A stretch of DNA of 64,000 nucleotides from UBA1930 sp943368475 (GCA_943368475.1 CALRLF020000003.1:62001-126000); one strand, 5' to 3'; positions 27,956 through 37,651 are shown, numbered from the stretch's first letter. Numbers and translations: made by a program. The notes: generated by a model not told the origin, from the sequence alone.

Positions 27956-28762
27956 ATGAATAAAAGCTATTTAGTTAATCAAATAAAAGAAAAGAATACT
28001 TATCTGTGTGTTGGTTTGGATACTGATATTACTAAAATTCCCAAGCATTTACAACAGCTTCCAAATGCAATTGTAGAGTTTAATAAAGCCATTATCGATG
28101 CTACCAAAGACCATTGTGTAAGTTATAAAATCAATACTGCTTTTTATGAATCAATGGGTGTAAAAGGTTGGGCAGTAATGGAAGAAACCCTACACTATAT
28201 TCCGGATACACATTTTAAAATTGCTGATGCAAAACGTGGAGATATTGGTAATACATCTTCACAATATGCCAAAGCATTTTTTGAAACATTGCCTTTTGAT
28301 GCCATTACAGTTGCACCGTATATGGGTGAAGACAGTGTTCGTCCTTTTTTAGAATATGAGAATAAATTTACCATTGTACTTGGTTTAACTTCTAATAAAG
28401 GTGCAAACGATTTTGAATTGCAAAAAATAGGGGATAAATATTTATACGAAAAAGTAATTGGTACAATTTCCAATTGGGGAACACCAGAAAATTTAATGTT
28501 TGTTGTTGGTGCAACGCAGGCAAGTGAATTAAGTAATATCAGAAAAATTATTCCTGATAATTTTATTTTGGTTCCCGGTGTTGGTTTTCAGGGAGGCAGT
28601 TTAATGGATGTAAGCAATTATGGATTGAATAAGGATTGTGGCTTACTTATTAATGCCAGCAGAGCCATTATTTATGCAGGAAATGAAACAACTTATGCAT
28701 CTGATGCTAAAGAAATTGCTATGCAATATCAAGAAGAAATGAGCTTTTATTTAAAAGGTTAA
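27956..28762 (+). CDS. pyrF: Orotidine-5'-phosphate decarboxylase, type 2
   Basis: 268 aa. It belongs to the long (type 2, UMP-synthase-like) OMP decarboxylases: CVGLDTDITKIP, YKINTAFYESMGVKG, and FKIADAKRGDIGNTS with the catalytic Lys and Asp tetrad. C-terminal region LVPGVGFQGGS. It converts OMP to UMP in pyrimidine synthesis. It stands alone between two terminators. Confidence 0.95.
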   Translation: MNKSYLVNQIKEKNTYLCVGLDTDITKIPKHLQQLPNAIVEFNKAIIDATKDHCVSYKINTAFYESMGVKGWAVMEETLHYIPDTHFKIADAKRGDIGNTSSQYAKAFFETLPFDAITVAPYMGEDSVRPFLEYENKFTIVLGLTSNKGANDFELQKIGDKYLYEKVIGTISNWGTPENLMFVVGATQASELSNIRKIIPDNFILVPGVGFQGGSLMDVSNYGLNKDCGLLINASRAIIYAGNETTYASDAKEIAMQYQEEMSFYLKG

Positions 28763-28776
28763 TCGAATAAGTGTAC

Positions 28777-28816
28777 ACATACAAAAGCCATGAATTTTAT
28801 CATGGCTTTTGTATGT
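28777..28816. terminator. Bidirectional terminator after pyrF
   Basis: A 17-bp perfect stem (28777-28793 with 28800-28816) and a 6-base loop. The core AAAAGCC/GGCTTTT gives A/T-rich ends on both strands, as expected between convergent genes. Confidence 0.85.
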
Positions 28817-28828
28817 ATATCTAGTAAA

Positions 28829-30025
28829 TTATTTCTCAAAATATACCAAGCTACCGCCAACCCATTCTTTATCTTGGTTATAGCGTACACCAATCATTTT
28901 TCCTTTGCTTAAACGAGCCAAATTGTTTGTTGGAATGGGTCTTGCTTCTCCATCTTTCCAAAAATAAAATATGCGTATTTCTGCCTTCGCAGGAATATCA
29001 GGCGTTACTATAACATCGGCATATTTTACTTTTCGTTGTAAAATCCAGTTTTCTTGGTCTTCAACTTTTTGTATGTCGTCGAGTGTTACATCAATTACTA
29101 CGCCCTGCCCTGCAAAAGAAAATAATGGTTTTAAAACATAGTTTTCTAAATCAGCTGGTAACTCTTTTATTTCATTCAAGAACCTAGTTTTGGGTACATA
29201 AGGATGGTCGATAAAAGGCAAAGTGTATTTGCTAATTCTATAAAACCAATTTGGATGTGGTACCCACTCTACGTCAAGGTCTTCTAATAGTATTTTCCCT
29301 TTCTCTTGTATTTCGGCAGATTGTTGTTGTAAATCGTCGAAAATTATTCGGTTATAAATTCTTTTTACTTCAGTTTTTCTACCATCTTTTTCGTAATACA
29401 ATTTTTTGCCTTCTTGTATTAGTTCAGTTAAACAAACAATAGGGATACCCAAATAATCTTGTGTACAATAAAAATCAATTCTTGTTTTTTGTTTGTGAGG
29501 CAATATTTCTAATAGAATTACATTTTCAGGCTGATGATTTGCAACAATAATTTCTTTTAATAATGCTATATAAGAAGCTTCGTCCAAATCGCTTAAATAA
29601 GCCGAATAATTATCAGGAATTGTAAAATGTTTTCTTGCTACAGCATCTATATACACTTCAAAGCCAAAAAGTGTAGGGAAGCCTTGCATCTCTATTAGTT
29701 GTGGTTCCAATTCTCCTTTTTCATTTTCACAAATTCCAAAATCAAATGCAATAAAATGGCTATGTCCGTTTTCGTTGGGCACTCTTACATTTGTAGGAAT
29801 GGCATGTGAAGTAAGTGTTTTAAAGTTAAAGCCAGTTATTACATCTACAATACTTTCGCAGGCACTTAAAATTTTATTTTTAAATGCTTTGTTAACAAAT
29901 ACTGGTGTTTCGGCAACCCTAAACTCTAATGCTCCAGTATGTTTACTGTGCAAATCATCTAAATATGCTTTATATGTTTCGGCGTTAAAGCTTTCGTTAA
30001 ATTCTTTTCTTATTGAAGGAACCAT
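28829..30025 (-). CDS. ATP-grasp-like protein of unknown function
   Basis: 398 aa, cytosolic. I recognise ATP-grasp-like elements: LIEMQGFPTLFGFEVY, the YNRIIFDDL segment, and NYVLKPLFSFAGQGVVIDVT near residue 305, whose Lys and Gly-rich loop resemble the ATP-binding part of circularly permuted ATP-grasp and glutathionylspermidine-synthase folds. It should then form an amide or peptide bond with acyl phosphate chemistry; substrates are unknown. A glutamine amidotransferase gene lies upstream on the same strand, but a terminator separates them. Confidence 0.55.
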   Translation of the reverse strand: MVPSIRKEFNESFNAETYKAYLDDLHSKHTGALEFRVAETPVFVNKAFKNKILSACESIVDVITGFNFKTLTSHAIPTNVRVPNENGHSHFIAFDFGICENEKGELEPQLIEMQGFPTLFGFEVYIDAVARKHFTIPDNYSAYLSDLDEASYIALLKEIIVANHQPENVILLEILPHKQKTRIDFYCTQDYLGIPIVCLTELIQEGKKLYYEKDGRKTEVKRIYNRIIFDDLQQQSAEIQEKGKILLEDLDVEWVPHPNWFYRISKYTLPFIDHPYVPKTRFLNEIKELPADLENYVLKPLFSFAGQGVVIDVTLDDIQKVEDQENWILQRKVKYADVIVTPDIPAKAEIRIFYFWKDGEARPIPTNNLARLSKGKMIGVRYNQDKEWVGGSLVYFEK

Positions 30026-30088
30026 AATTTTCTTTTTTCTTTTCTAAAATACAAATTAGTGCAATCTTTTTACAGCATTAATAAAAAT

Positions 30089-30121
30089 AAAAAATCCTCT
30101 TCATAAACAAGAGGATTTTTT
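30089..30121 (-). terminator. Terminator between amidotransferase and ATP-grasp-like genes
   Basis: A 13-bp stem (30089-30101 with 30109-30121; AAATCCTCTT/AAGAGGATTT) with a 7-base loop and, on the minus strand, T-rich sequence after it. It follows the amidotransferase stop at 30144 and precedes the ATP-grasp-like start at 30025. Confidence 0.85.
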
Positions 30122-30143
30122 AAATGATTATAATAAAATAATT

Positions 30144-30974
30144 TTAAGCTTCAATCATTTCACCTACTGCATGATTTAGAAAGTTAGGAAGAATACAAGA
30201 ATAGGTCCAAAGTATTTTTGCAGGATCACTTAAATTCTCTAACATGCTTTTCCATTTGGCTTCACCATGATTGGCAATAACCATTTCTTTTTTATCTTCT
30301 CTTTGCAAATACATGCTCATACCCATTGCATCAGCTTCTGGATGAAATTGTGTACCAATAAAATAGTCATTAAACCGAACCGACATAATTGCCCTTTCGT
30401 AAGGTACATGTGGCCTGTTTTTTTCTATAGCCAAAATTTTGGCACCCATTTCTCTAATGCGTGCATAATTAGGTTCAATAACTTGGTAGTCTCTGCTATC
30501 AACACCATAAAAAGGCTCTTTCAATCCTTCAAAAACAATCTCTTCTTTTCCATCGTCTAGTTGATGAATTGGAAATACACCAAATGCAGTTGATTTGCGT
30601 TTACACACATTGCCTATTTCATAATATCTACAGGCAAGTTGAAAGCTGTGGCAAATAAAGAATACATGTTTGGGATTATTGTTTAGTTTATTCCAATTTT
30701 CAACCGATTCTAACCAGCCAAAATACTTTTCTTCCCACTCACTACCAATTGTATCTAATGGTGATCCTGGTCCACCAGTTGAAATGTAAATATCATAAGA
30801 TGTATCGGGTACTTCAAGTTTTAAACGAACATCAAATTCATCGAAATGAACATTGTATTGATTTTGTTCAGCCCAAGTATTAATAATCTCTCTTATACAA
30901 CGCATGCCTTGATTGGCTTGACCTTCGTATAAATCAAGTATTGCAATATTTATTTTATTGTCGCTCCAATTCAT
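30144..30974 (-). CDS. Class I glutamine amidotransferase (GMP-synthase-like GATase)
   Basis: 276 aa. The GATase1 triad is visible: nucleophile Cys in FFICHSFQLACRYY near residue 108, and the His/Glu pair in GTQFHPEADA near residue 210. The oxyanion strand is STGGPGSP. It releases ammonia from glutamine for a partner synthase. No synthase domain is fused, and the substrate is unknown. The nearby ATP-grasp-like protein would be a logical partner; the terminator between the two argues against a shared transcript. Confidence 0.8.
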   Translation of the reverse strand: MNWSDNKINIAILDLYEGQANQGMRCIREIINTWAEQNQYNVHFDEFDVRLKLEVPDTSYDIYISTGGPGSPLDTIGSEWEEKYFGWLESVENWNKLNNNPKHVFFICHSFQLACRYYEIGNVCKRKSTAFGVFPIHQLDDGKEEIVFEGLKEPFYGVDSRDYQVIEPNYARIREMGAKILAIEKNRPHVPYERAIMSVRFNDYFIGTQFHPEADAMGMSMYLQREDKKEMVIANHGEAKWKSMLENLSDPAKILWTYSCILPNFLNHAVGEMIEA

Positions 30975-31110
30975 ATTTCAACAAACTTAGGGATTTTTAA
31001 AATAATGGTATTGCTCTTAGTTTTCAACATAGATTGAATAAAATTGTTGTATCAGTAGAAGTTTGTAAAATTTTATTCAAACCTTCTTGTTGAACAATTA
31101 CTTTTAGTAC

Positions 31111-33174
31111 ATGAAATGTTTGTATTTGCTAGTGTTTTTAATAGTTAATTATTCTTTTGTTGCTGCACAGAAAAAAGATACAACCATTGTAGAAAGCGAT
31201 ACTACCAAAAATTTTATAGTACAGGCATTATACAGCAATGCAAAGTGGAAGGAGGTACCTGCAGCAGTAGCAATTTTAAATACAAAGCAAGTTCAATATT
31301 TTTCAGAACAATCTATGATAACAGCATTAAATACAGTGAGTGGTGTTAGGATAGAAGAAAGGAGCCCAGGTAGTTATCGTTTAAGCATTAGAGGCAGTTT
31401 ATTGAGAAGTCCTTTTGGTGTAAGAAATGTAAAAATTTATTGGAACGATTTACCGTTGAGTGATGGTGGTGGTAATACTTATTTGAATTTAATTGAAACT
31501 CAAAATATAGATGGAGCTGAAGTTCTAAAAGGGCCATCAGCAAGTATTTATGGGGCAGGAACTGGTGGGGTTTTGTTATTGAAATCTACACTGCCATTCG
31601 AGCAGCAACAAAATGTAAATATTACTACAGTCGTAGGTTCTTATGGCTTGTTTAAGGAAAACGTACAATGGAATTATAGTAATAAAAAAATGAGTATGAA
31701 GTTGATGCAAAGTCATCAACAAAACAGTGGTTACAGGCAGCAATCAGCTTTAAATAAAAATGTATTGCAATACAATGCAGCACTACAACTAAATAAACAC
31801 AATGTTGAATTGTTGGCGTTTTATACATCATTATATTATCAAACGCCCGGAGGAATTACTTACGAACAAATGTTGCAAAATGCAACTTTAGCAAGACAAG
31901 CAACTGCAACTTTGCCAAGTGCGTTGCAACAACAAACTGCCATTTATAACAACAGTGTTTTTGCAGGATTGAAGCATTCTTTTAAATTGAATAATCAACT
32001 TGAAATACAGACGGCTATTGTGTTTAGTGGAACTGATTTTGCAAATCCTTTTATAACCAATTATGAAAAAAGAAAAGAAAAAAATACAGCAGTCAGCTCA
32101 AAATTATTTTATAAAAAAATGATAGGAAATCTGCAGTTGAAGTGGATTACAGGGTTCGAATATTTGAAGAATCATTCAACAATTGATAACTATGGGAATA
32201 GAAATGGACAAATAGATACTGTTCAATACAATGATATTGTTAAGGCAAGCCAATGGTTTGTTTTTTCACAATTGAATGTAAATATTAAAAAGTTTAATTT
32301 ACAATTAGGCTTAAGTTGCAATGAACAGAGTTATGCTTATAAAAGATTAAGTCAAGTAAACTTTGTAAACTACAAAAACGCTTCAACAAAAATTGTAGCA
32401 ACACCACGTTTAGCCTTGTCTTATCAACTAAATAAAAATGTTTCTGTATATATTTTAGGTGCAAAAGGATTTTCTCCTCCAACATTAGCTGAAATTAAAC
32501 CATCGGATGGAAATTTTTATAGTGACTTAAAAGCAGAGTATGGCTGGAATTTTGAAGCTGGTATAAAGGGATATTTGTTGCAAAATAGATTGCAATTGGA
32601 TATTGCTTTATATCATTTTAAATTAAACGATGCTATTGTTAGAAGAAACAATGCAGCAGGAGCAGAGTATTTTATCAATGCTGGAAACACCGTTCAAAAA
32701 GGTATTGAAAGTACATTTAAATATCAGTTTTTAAAGAAAGCAGGTAAATGCTTAAATCTGCTGAACATTGGCAATAGCAACAGTTTTCAGCCATACAGTT
32801 TTGTAAACTATGTAGCAGGCGTTAATGATTTTTCAGGAAAAGCATTAACGGGTGTTCCGAAGTATATTAATATTACAACTGTTGAAGCAGTATTTAAAAA
32901 GCGATATTCATTATTGGTAATCTACAACTACACTTCAGCTATACCATTAACTGATGCAAACGATGCTTTTGCATCGGACTATAGTTTGTTACAAATCAAA
33001 CTTAATTACAATTTTACTATTAAAAAGAACCAAATTAATTTGTTTGTTACTGCTGATAATTTATTAAATGAATTGTACAGTTTGGGTAACGATATTAATG
33101 CTGCTGGAAAAAGATTTTATAACCCTGCACCAGCAAGAAATTTTTTAACAGGTGTTACTGTTCGTTTGCTTTAG
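31111..33174 (+). CDS. TonB-dependent outer-membrane receptor
   Basis: 687 aa, signal peptide MKCLYLLVFLIVNYSFVAAQ. The plug domain (residues ~55-165) contains ALNTVSGVRIEERSPGSYRLSIRG and GAEVLKGPSASIYGAGTGGVLLL, typical of TonB receptors. The rest is a beta-barrel with alternating aromatic strands that ends at FLTGVTVRLL. There is no carboxypeptidase-like N-terminal extension, so it is not a SusC type; a siderophore or vitamin is more likely, but the ligand is unknown. A 39-base gap separates it from the next gene. Confidence 0.92.
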   Translation: MKCLYLLVFLIVNYSFVAAQKKDTTIVESDTTKNFIVQALYSNAKWKEVPAAVAILNTKQVQYFSEQSMITALNTVSGVRIEERSPGSYRLSIRGSLLRSPFGVRNVKIYWNDLPLSDGGGNTYLNLIETQNIDGAEVLKGPSASIYGAGTGGVLLLKSTLPFEQQQNVNITTVVGSYGLFKENVQWNYSNKKMSMKLMQSHQQNSGYRQQSALNKNVLQYNAALQLNKHNVELLAFYTSLYYQTPGGITYEQMLQNATLARQATATLPSALQQQTAIYNNSVFAGLKHSFKLNNQLEIQTAIVFSGTDFANPFITNYEKRKEKNTAVSSKLFYKKMIGNLQLKWITGFEYLKNHSTIDNYGNRNGQIDTVQYNDIVKASQWFVFSQLNVNIKKFNLQLGLSCNEQSYAYKRLSQVNFVNYKNASTKIVATPRLALSYQLNKNVSVYILGAKGFSPPTLAEIKPSDGNFYSDLKAEYGWNFEAGIKGYLLQNRLQLDIALYHFKLNDAIVRRNNAAGAEYFINAGNTVQKGIESTFKYQFLKKAGKCLNLLNIGNSNSFQPYSFVNYVAGVNDFSGKALTGVPKYINITTVEAVFKKRYSLLVIYNYTSAIPLTDANDAFASDYSLLQIKLNYNFTIKKNQINLFVTADNLLNELYSLGNDINAAGKRFYNPAPARNFLTGVTVRLL

Positions 33175-33213
33175 TCATTACCTATATTGCAATACAAATT
33201 TTAAACAATATTT

Positions 33214-34371
33214 ATGGCAAATATTTTAGTGATAGATGATGAGAAATCAATACGAAATGTATTGAAAGATATTTTAGGAAATGAGGGCTACAAAGTAGAT
33301 GAAGCTGCCGACGGGGAAGAAGGGTTAAAAAAGTTTTCTGAAAACAATTACGATGTTGTTTTATGCGATATTAAAATGCCCAAGTTAGATGGGATTGAAT
33401 TTTTAGCAAAAGCAAGTGAGTTAAATGCAGAAGTGCCAGTGATTATGATTAGTGGACATGGTAATATTGAAACTGCAGTTGATGCTGTAAAAAAAGGAGC
33501 ATTTGATTACATTGCCAAACCACCAGATTTAAATAGATTACTCATTACTATACGCAACGCAACTGACAAAAATATTTTGGTTAAAGAAACCAAAACACTG
33601 AAAAGAAAAGTAAGCAAAACTCAGGAAATTATTGGCGAAAGCGATGCAATAAAAAAAATAAAAGATACCATAGAAAAAGTTGCTGCAACCGATGCCCGTG
33701 TTTTAATAACTGGCGAAAATGGAAGTGGTAAAGAATTGGTTGCTAAATGGCTGCATGAAAAAAGCAATAGAAATGCACAACCTTTGGTAGAAGTGAATTG
33801 TGCAGCAATACCATCGGAATTAATCGAAAGTGAATTATTTGGTCATGAAAAAGGTTCGTTTACAAGTGCTGTAAAACAACGTATTGGCAAATTTGAACAA
33901 GCCAATGGTGGCACCTTGTTTTTAGATGAAATTGGCGATATGAGTTTATCGGCCCAGGCTAAAGTTTTACGGGCTCTACAGGAAGGAAAAATTACTAGGG
34001 TAGGTGGCGATAAAGAAATTTCTGTTGACGTAAGGGTTGTAGCAGCTACCAATAAGAATTTATTAGAAGAAGTAGAACAGAAAAATTTTAGGTTGGATTT
34101 ATACCATCGTTTGGGTGTAATATTAATTCATGTTCCATCATTAAATGATAGAAGAGATGATATCCCTTTATTGGTAGAAAAATTTTTAGTAGATATTGCT
34201 ACTGAATATGGTCAGGCAAAAAAAACAATTGATAAAAAGGCTATAGAAACATTGCAAGAACATAATTGGACGGGTAATATACGTGAATTGAGAAATGTGG
34301 TTGAACGATTGGTCATATTATCTGCTAAAACCATTACTGTAGAAGATGTAAAAGCTTATGTACTTCCCTAA
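33214..34371 (+). CDS. NtrC-like response regulator, REC-AAA+ without DNA-binding domain
   Basis: 385 aa. Receiver domain 1-120 with Asp8/Asp9 and phosphoacceptor Asp52 (LCDIKMPKLDG). AAA+ domain ~140-370: Walker A GENGSGKE (167-174), the sigma-54 contact loop is GSFTSA (214-219) instead of GAFTGA, Walker B LFLDEIGD (235-242), then sensor I/II (NIRELRNVVERLVI). The protein stops right after the AAA+ domain; the Fis-type HTH of NtrC proteins is absent. It might activate sigma-54 promoters from solution or have another ATPase role. No partner kinase is adjacent. Confidence 0.92.
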   Translation: MANILVIDDEKSIRNVLKDILGNEGYKVDEAADGEEGLKKFSENNYDVVLCDIKMPKLDGIEFLAKASELNAEVPVIMISGHGNIETAVDAVKKGAFDYIAKPPDLNRLLITIRNATDKNILVKETKTLKRKVSKTQEIIGESDAIKKIKDTIEKVAATDARVLITGENGSGKELVAKWLHEKSNRNAQPLVEVNCAAIPSELIESELFGHEKGSFTSAVKQRIGKFEQANGGTLFLDEIGDMSLSAQAKVLRALQEGKITRVGGDKEISVDVRVVAATNKNLLEEVEQKNFRLDLYHRLGVILIHVPSLNDRRDDIPLLVEKFLVDIATEYGQAKKTIDKKAIETLQEHNWTGNIRELRNVVERLVILSAKTITVEDVKAYVLP

Positions 34372-34373
34372 AC

Positions 34374-34405
34374 AAAAACGCTCAACTTAATGGTTGAGCG
34401 TTTTT
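34374..34405. terminator. Bidirectional terminator between the NtrC-like gene and smpB
   Basis: A 13-bp stem (34374-34386 with 34393-34405, core ACGCTCAAC/GTTGAGCGT) with T-runs on both sides. Convergent genes end at 34371 and 34406. Confidence 0.9.
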
Positions 34406-34846
34406 TTATTTAAGGTATCGTTTAATTTCTTTTTCAGTATCCCGTTGCTTTATGGTTTCTCTTTTGTCGTAATTCTTTTTACCTTTTGCTAAGCCAATCT
34501 CCACTTTTACATAGCTTTTATCTGTAAGAAAAACTTTAAGTGGAACAATGGTTAATCCTTTATCCTTTAACTTATTTTGAAGTTTGTTTAATTCTCTACG
34601 GTTCAGTAATAATTTTCTATCGTGTACTGCAATATGGTTGTTTACTGTACCATGAGAATATTCTGCAATATACAAACCACGAACCCATAATTCATTTTTT
34701 TCGAACATACAAAATGCATCATTAAAACTCACTTTGCCTTCCCTGATGCTTTTAACTTCTGTTCCAAGTAATACAATGCCAGCTTCATATTTGTCTTCTA
34801 TAAAGTAGTTGTAGTAAGCCTGCCTATTATTCATTTCTTTTGCCAT
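34406..34846 (-). CDS. smpB: SsrA-binding protein
   Basis: 146 aa from the ATG at 34846 (MAKEMNNRQAYYN); an in-frame upstream ATG would add 17 residues not seen in the family. Family landmarks: YNYFIEDKYEAGIVLLGTEVKSIR and the C-terminal basic tail KRETIKQRDTEKEIKRYL. SmpB binds tmRNA for trans-translation at stalled ribosomes. Its start lies 13 bases after the stop of the unknown exported-protein gene. Confidence 0.97.
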   Translation of the reverse strand: MAKEMNNRQAYYNYFIEDKYEAGIVLLGTEVKSIREGKVSFNDAFCMFEKNELWVRGLYIAEYSHGTVNNHIAVHDRKLLLNRRELNKLQNKLKDKGLTIVPLKVFLTDKSYVKVEIGLAKGKKNYDKRETIKQRDTEKEIKRYLK

Positions 34847-34859
34847 AATCCTTTTGTAG

Positions 34860-36419
34860 CTACTGTGTCTTAAATTGAATGAATGAAAAACTATCATTCT
34901 TTTTAGAATAGCAAATATAGACCCTGTCTTCGTTTTTAAGTATTATCGATACAACTGATGATTTATTTTTGCTTATAAACTTATTTTCAGCTTTAGAGAA
35001 GGGAATAATAAACTTGTTTGAGTAGTTACTATTTACAAGCGTATCATCTATTAAATTGAATTTATAATATAGACTAGTAAGTTTATCAGCCGGGCTAATT
35101 CTAACTCCTAATAAAAAACCTACATCTGAGAAAAGGTTGTAAAATAAAAAATAGCTAATAGCAGTTGATATAATTGGTGTGATTAAATCTTTTTCTACGG
35201 TAGAGATACCTGCAGTTATTTGCAAAGAGTCGTTTACTTTAAATGCATGTACAAAAAGGTTTTCGCCACGTTCTTCCTCCCAAATATTTTTTGAATTTGA
35301 TACGTCAATAATGTCGTCATACAATCCAACTCTTTCAAATAATTTGGCTTGAATACTATCTGGCGTACTTTTGTTATTTGGTTTGTCAATTGTGTATTTA
35401 GCAATTGTGTTTAGACTACCAATATCTTGAACGGTTATGTAAAATTTCTTTTCTGTTAATACCGCCTGAATTAGTTTATTTTGAAAAATATAGCTATTTG
35501 ACTTTAGTATATCTGAAGCATCATCTGTTAATGTATAGACCTTTGTTCTTAGATACGATAAATTATTTATTTTTAAGCTATGAACAATTGTACTTTTTTC
35601 TTTAGCACTATTATCAGTAATGTAAATAATGTCATCTACGAAGTATAACTTTATTTTTGCACTTGAATTATGGTTAGAAAATGCATTTATTGAGGTATCT
35701 GCCTTAACTATTTCTAACAAGTTTTTTGTCTTATTATACTGGGTTATAAATTTCAGTGAAGTTGATTCAACTAATAAATCAGCATTTATTTTATAGAGTG
35801 TGTACTCATTTTCGACTGTCGAAAATGTTATCCAAAAAAAGTTGTTCTTTTCTTTAAAATTATAAAGTATAGTCTCTTTTTTTCGAGCAATCCAGTTCCC
35901 TAAAAAGTCACTATTTTTTTTCGCAAAAGAATTTTTTTGAAAATAATATGCCTTGGTATCATTCCTTAAAAATATATCAATAAACTCTAAATCGTTTTCA
36001 GTTGGTAAATGATTAACTAAGTTAAATGGTGGACTGAATAAAACATTTTTTTTTGATTGAATAGTGGGTTCTAAATTCTCATAATTAGTTGTTGCAGCAA
36101 TCCAATCTCTTTTTTCTGTGTATTGCCCAATTAACTTATAGTTACTATCTAATAAAATTTGGTATAGTTTATTTCTATCTTTAATTGAGATGTTACAGGT
36201 TTTAGCTTTCCCATCAAATAAAATCCTCTTATCTGCAGCTAAATCAAAGTTTTGAATCTTTTGCTTTATTGTATTTAACGTATCCTGTGAGAATGCTGTA
36301 AAGAAACTGGTAAAAGGAAATATAAAACCAAACAAAATACTTTTACAAAAAAAACTATGATAATAAACCGTCAAGTAATATTTATAAGTTGTGTTTAGAA
36401 CGCTGAAACTTTTACTCAT
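34860..36419 (-). CDS. Unknown exported protein
   Basis: 519 aa, unusually rich in Asn, Lys, Ile, Phe and Ser. The N-terminus has a long polar leader and then a hydrophobic stretch (FGFIFPFTSFFTAFSQ), which suggests a signal peptide cut after FSQ. The rest is predicted beta-rich with no repeat or catalytic motif that I can name. Its codon use is more AT-rich than that of flanking housekeeping genes. It lies between accD and smpB, separated from accD by a terminator. It may be an orphan or lineage-specific gene. The frame is open over its whole length, so I keep it as real. Confidence 0.7.
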   Translation of the reverse strand: MSKSFSVLNTTYKYYLTVYYHSFFCKSILFGFIFPFTSFFTAFSQDTLNTIKQKIQNFDLAADKRILFDGKAKTCNISIKDRNKLYQILLDSNYKLIGQYTEKRDWIAATTNYENLEPTIQSKKNVLFSPPFNLVNHLPTENDLEFIDIFLRNDTKAYYFQKNSFAKKNSDFLGNWIARKKETILYNFKEKNNFFWITFSTVENEYTLYKINADLLVESTSLKFITQYNKTKNLLEIVKADTSINAFSNHNSSAKIKLYFVDDIIYITDNSAKEKSTIVHSLKINNLSYLRTKVYTLTDDASDILKSNSYIFQNKLIQAVLTEKKFYITVQDIGSLNTIAKYTIDKPNNKSTPDSIQAKLFERVGLYDDIIDVSNSKNIWEEERGENLFVHAFKVNDSLQITAGISTVEKDLITPIISTAISYFLFYNLFSDVGFLLGVRISPADKLTSLYYKFNLIDDTLVNSNYSNKFIIPFSKAENKFISKNKSSVVSIILKNEDRVYICYSKKNDSFSFIQFKTQ

Positions 36420-36450
36420 ATTTATTTATTGTTTACTAAAAAAGGATTGA

Positions 36451-36486
36451 CTCAGCAAACAAAAAACTATGTTTTTGTTTGCTGAG
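36451..36486 (-). terminator. Terminator after accD
   Basis: A 15-bp perfect stem (36451-36465 with 36472-36486, core CTCAGCAAAC/GTTTGCTGAG) with a 6-base loop. It lies directly after the accD stop codon. Confidence 0.8.
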
Positions 36487-36487
36487 C

Positions 36488-37417
36488 TTATTTCCTAAAC
36501 AATCGAATTATATGAGCCAGCTTTTCTTTTAAGTTTTTTCTATCTACAATAAAATCTAAGAAGCCGTGCTCCAATAAAAATTCACTGCGTTGAAAACCTT
36601 CGGGTAAATCTTTCTTAATGGTTTCTTTAATTACACGTGGCCCTGCAAAACCAATTAATGCACCAGGTTCTGCAATATTTAAATCGCCCAGCATACCAAA
36701 ACTAGCTGAAATACCACCAAATGTTGGATCGGTTAATAACGAGATATAAGGTAATTGTGCATCGCTGAGTTGTGATAATTTGCCACTTGTTTTGGCCAAT
36801 TGTAAAAGGCTGAAAGCACTTTCCATCATACGTGCACCACCACTTTTACTAATTACTAAATATGCCAATTTATGCTCTACACAATAGTCAACTGCACGTG
36901 CAAATTTTTCACCCATAACACTGCCTAAGCTTCCTCCAATAAATTCAAAATCCATACAAGCAACAACAAGACCTTCGCCATGAACTTTGCCTACAGCGAC
37001 GCTCATGCTATCCTTCAAATCGGTTTTAGAGTGTATTTCATCTAATCTTTTGCCGTAAGGTTTTAAATCGGTAAAGCCTAAGAAATCTTTACTTACAATA
37101 TTATCGAATAAACGTGTGTATTGATTTTCATCGAATATATATTCGAAATATTCATCGCTACCAATTCTATGGTGATAGTTACATTTTGGACAAACATATT
37201 TGTTCTCTTGCAACTCTGTTGTAGGTTGTATATAATTACACTCAGGACATTTGTTCCAAAGTCCTTCGGGTGTTTCTTTTTTATCTGAAGTTTCGGTAGT
37301 AATTCCTTTTCTTCTTCTTTGGTACCATTTAGGTTTTACTTCTCCACTGGCTGAAATAGTAACAGCTTCTTCTCCAGTTAAATTTATTTCTAAGTCTTCT
37401 TCTTTATCCTTTTTCAT
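36488..37417 (-). CDS. accD: Acetyl-CoA carboxylase carboxyltransferase subunit beta
   Basis: 309 aa from the ATG at 37417 (an ATG nine codons upstream is possible). Zn ribbon: CPECNYIQ and CPKCNYH, four Cys. The carboxyltransferase core includes GSLGSVMGEKFARAVDY, SKSGGARMMESAFSLLQLAK, DPTFGGISASFGMLGD and GFAGPRVI. It transfers carboxyl from carboxybiotin to acetyl-CoA, the first step of fatty-acid synthesis. The alpha subunit gene is not in the window. Confidence 0.96.
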   Translation of the reverse strand: MKKDKEEDLEINLTGEEAVTISASGEVKPKWYQRRRKGITTETSDKKETPEGLWNKCPECNYIQPTTELQENKYVCPKCNYHHRIGSDEYFEYIFDENQYTRLFDNIVSKDFLGFTDLKPYGKRLDEIHSKTDLKDSMSVAVGKVHGEGLVVACMDFEFIGGSLGSVMGEKFARAVDYCVEHKLAYLVISKSGGARMMESAFSLLQLAKTSGKLSQLSDAQLPYISLLTDPTFGGISASFGMLGDLNIAEPGALIGFAGPRVIKETIKKDLPEGFQRSEFLLEHGFLDFIVDRKNLKEKLAHIIRLFRK

Positions 37418-37593
37418 AAACTCAGTTTTCAATTGGGTGGGCAAGTTAAGGCAAAATTACTAAGTTGTATTTTGTGTGTGGATAACGACAATATAAAATT
37501 GCTCATTACTGTATCTACTGTTGAAGGGTGCCCTGCAATAAGCAGGATTTAAAACGACGCCTCCATAGTTGAATAATGTTGTACAGCTTGTAA

Positions 37594-37631
37594 CAAAAAA
37601 ATTACCCCATATTCATTAGATACAGGGTAAT
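37594..37631 (-). terminator. Terminator after fba
   Basis: On the minus strand a 7-bp stem (ATTACCC at 37625-37631 pairing with GGGTAAT at 37601-37607) is followed by seven T residues (37594-37600). The fba stop is 20 bases upstream. The loop is long (17 bases). Confidence 0.6.
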
Positions 37632-37651
37632 ATATTTTGTTTATCAATGAT

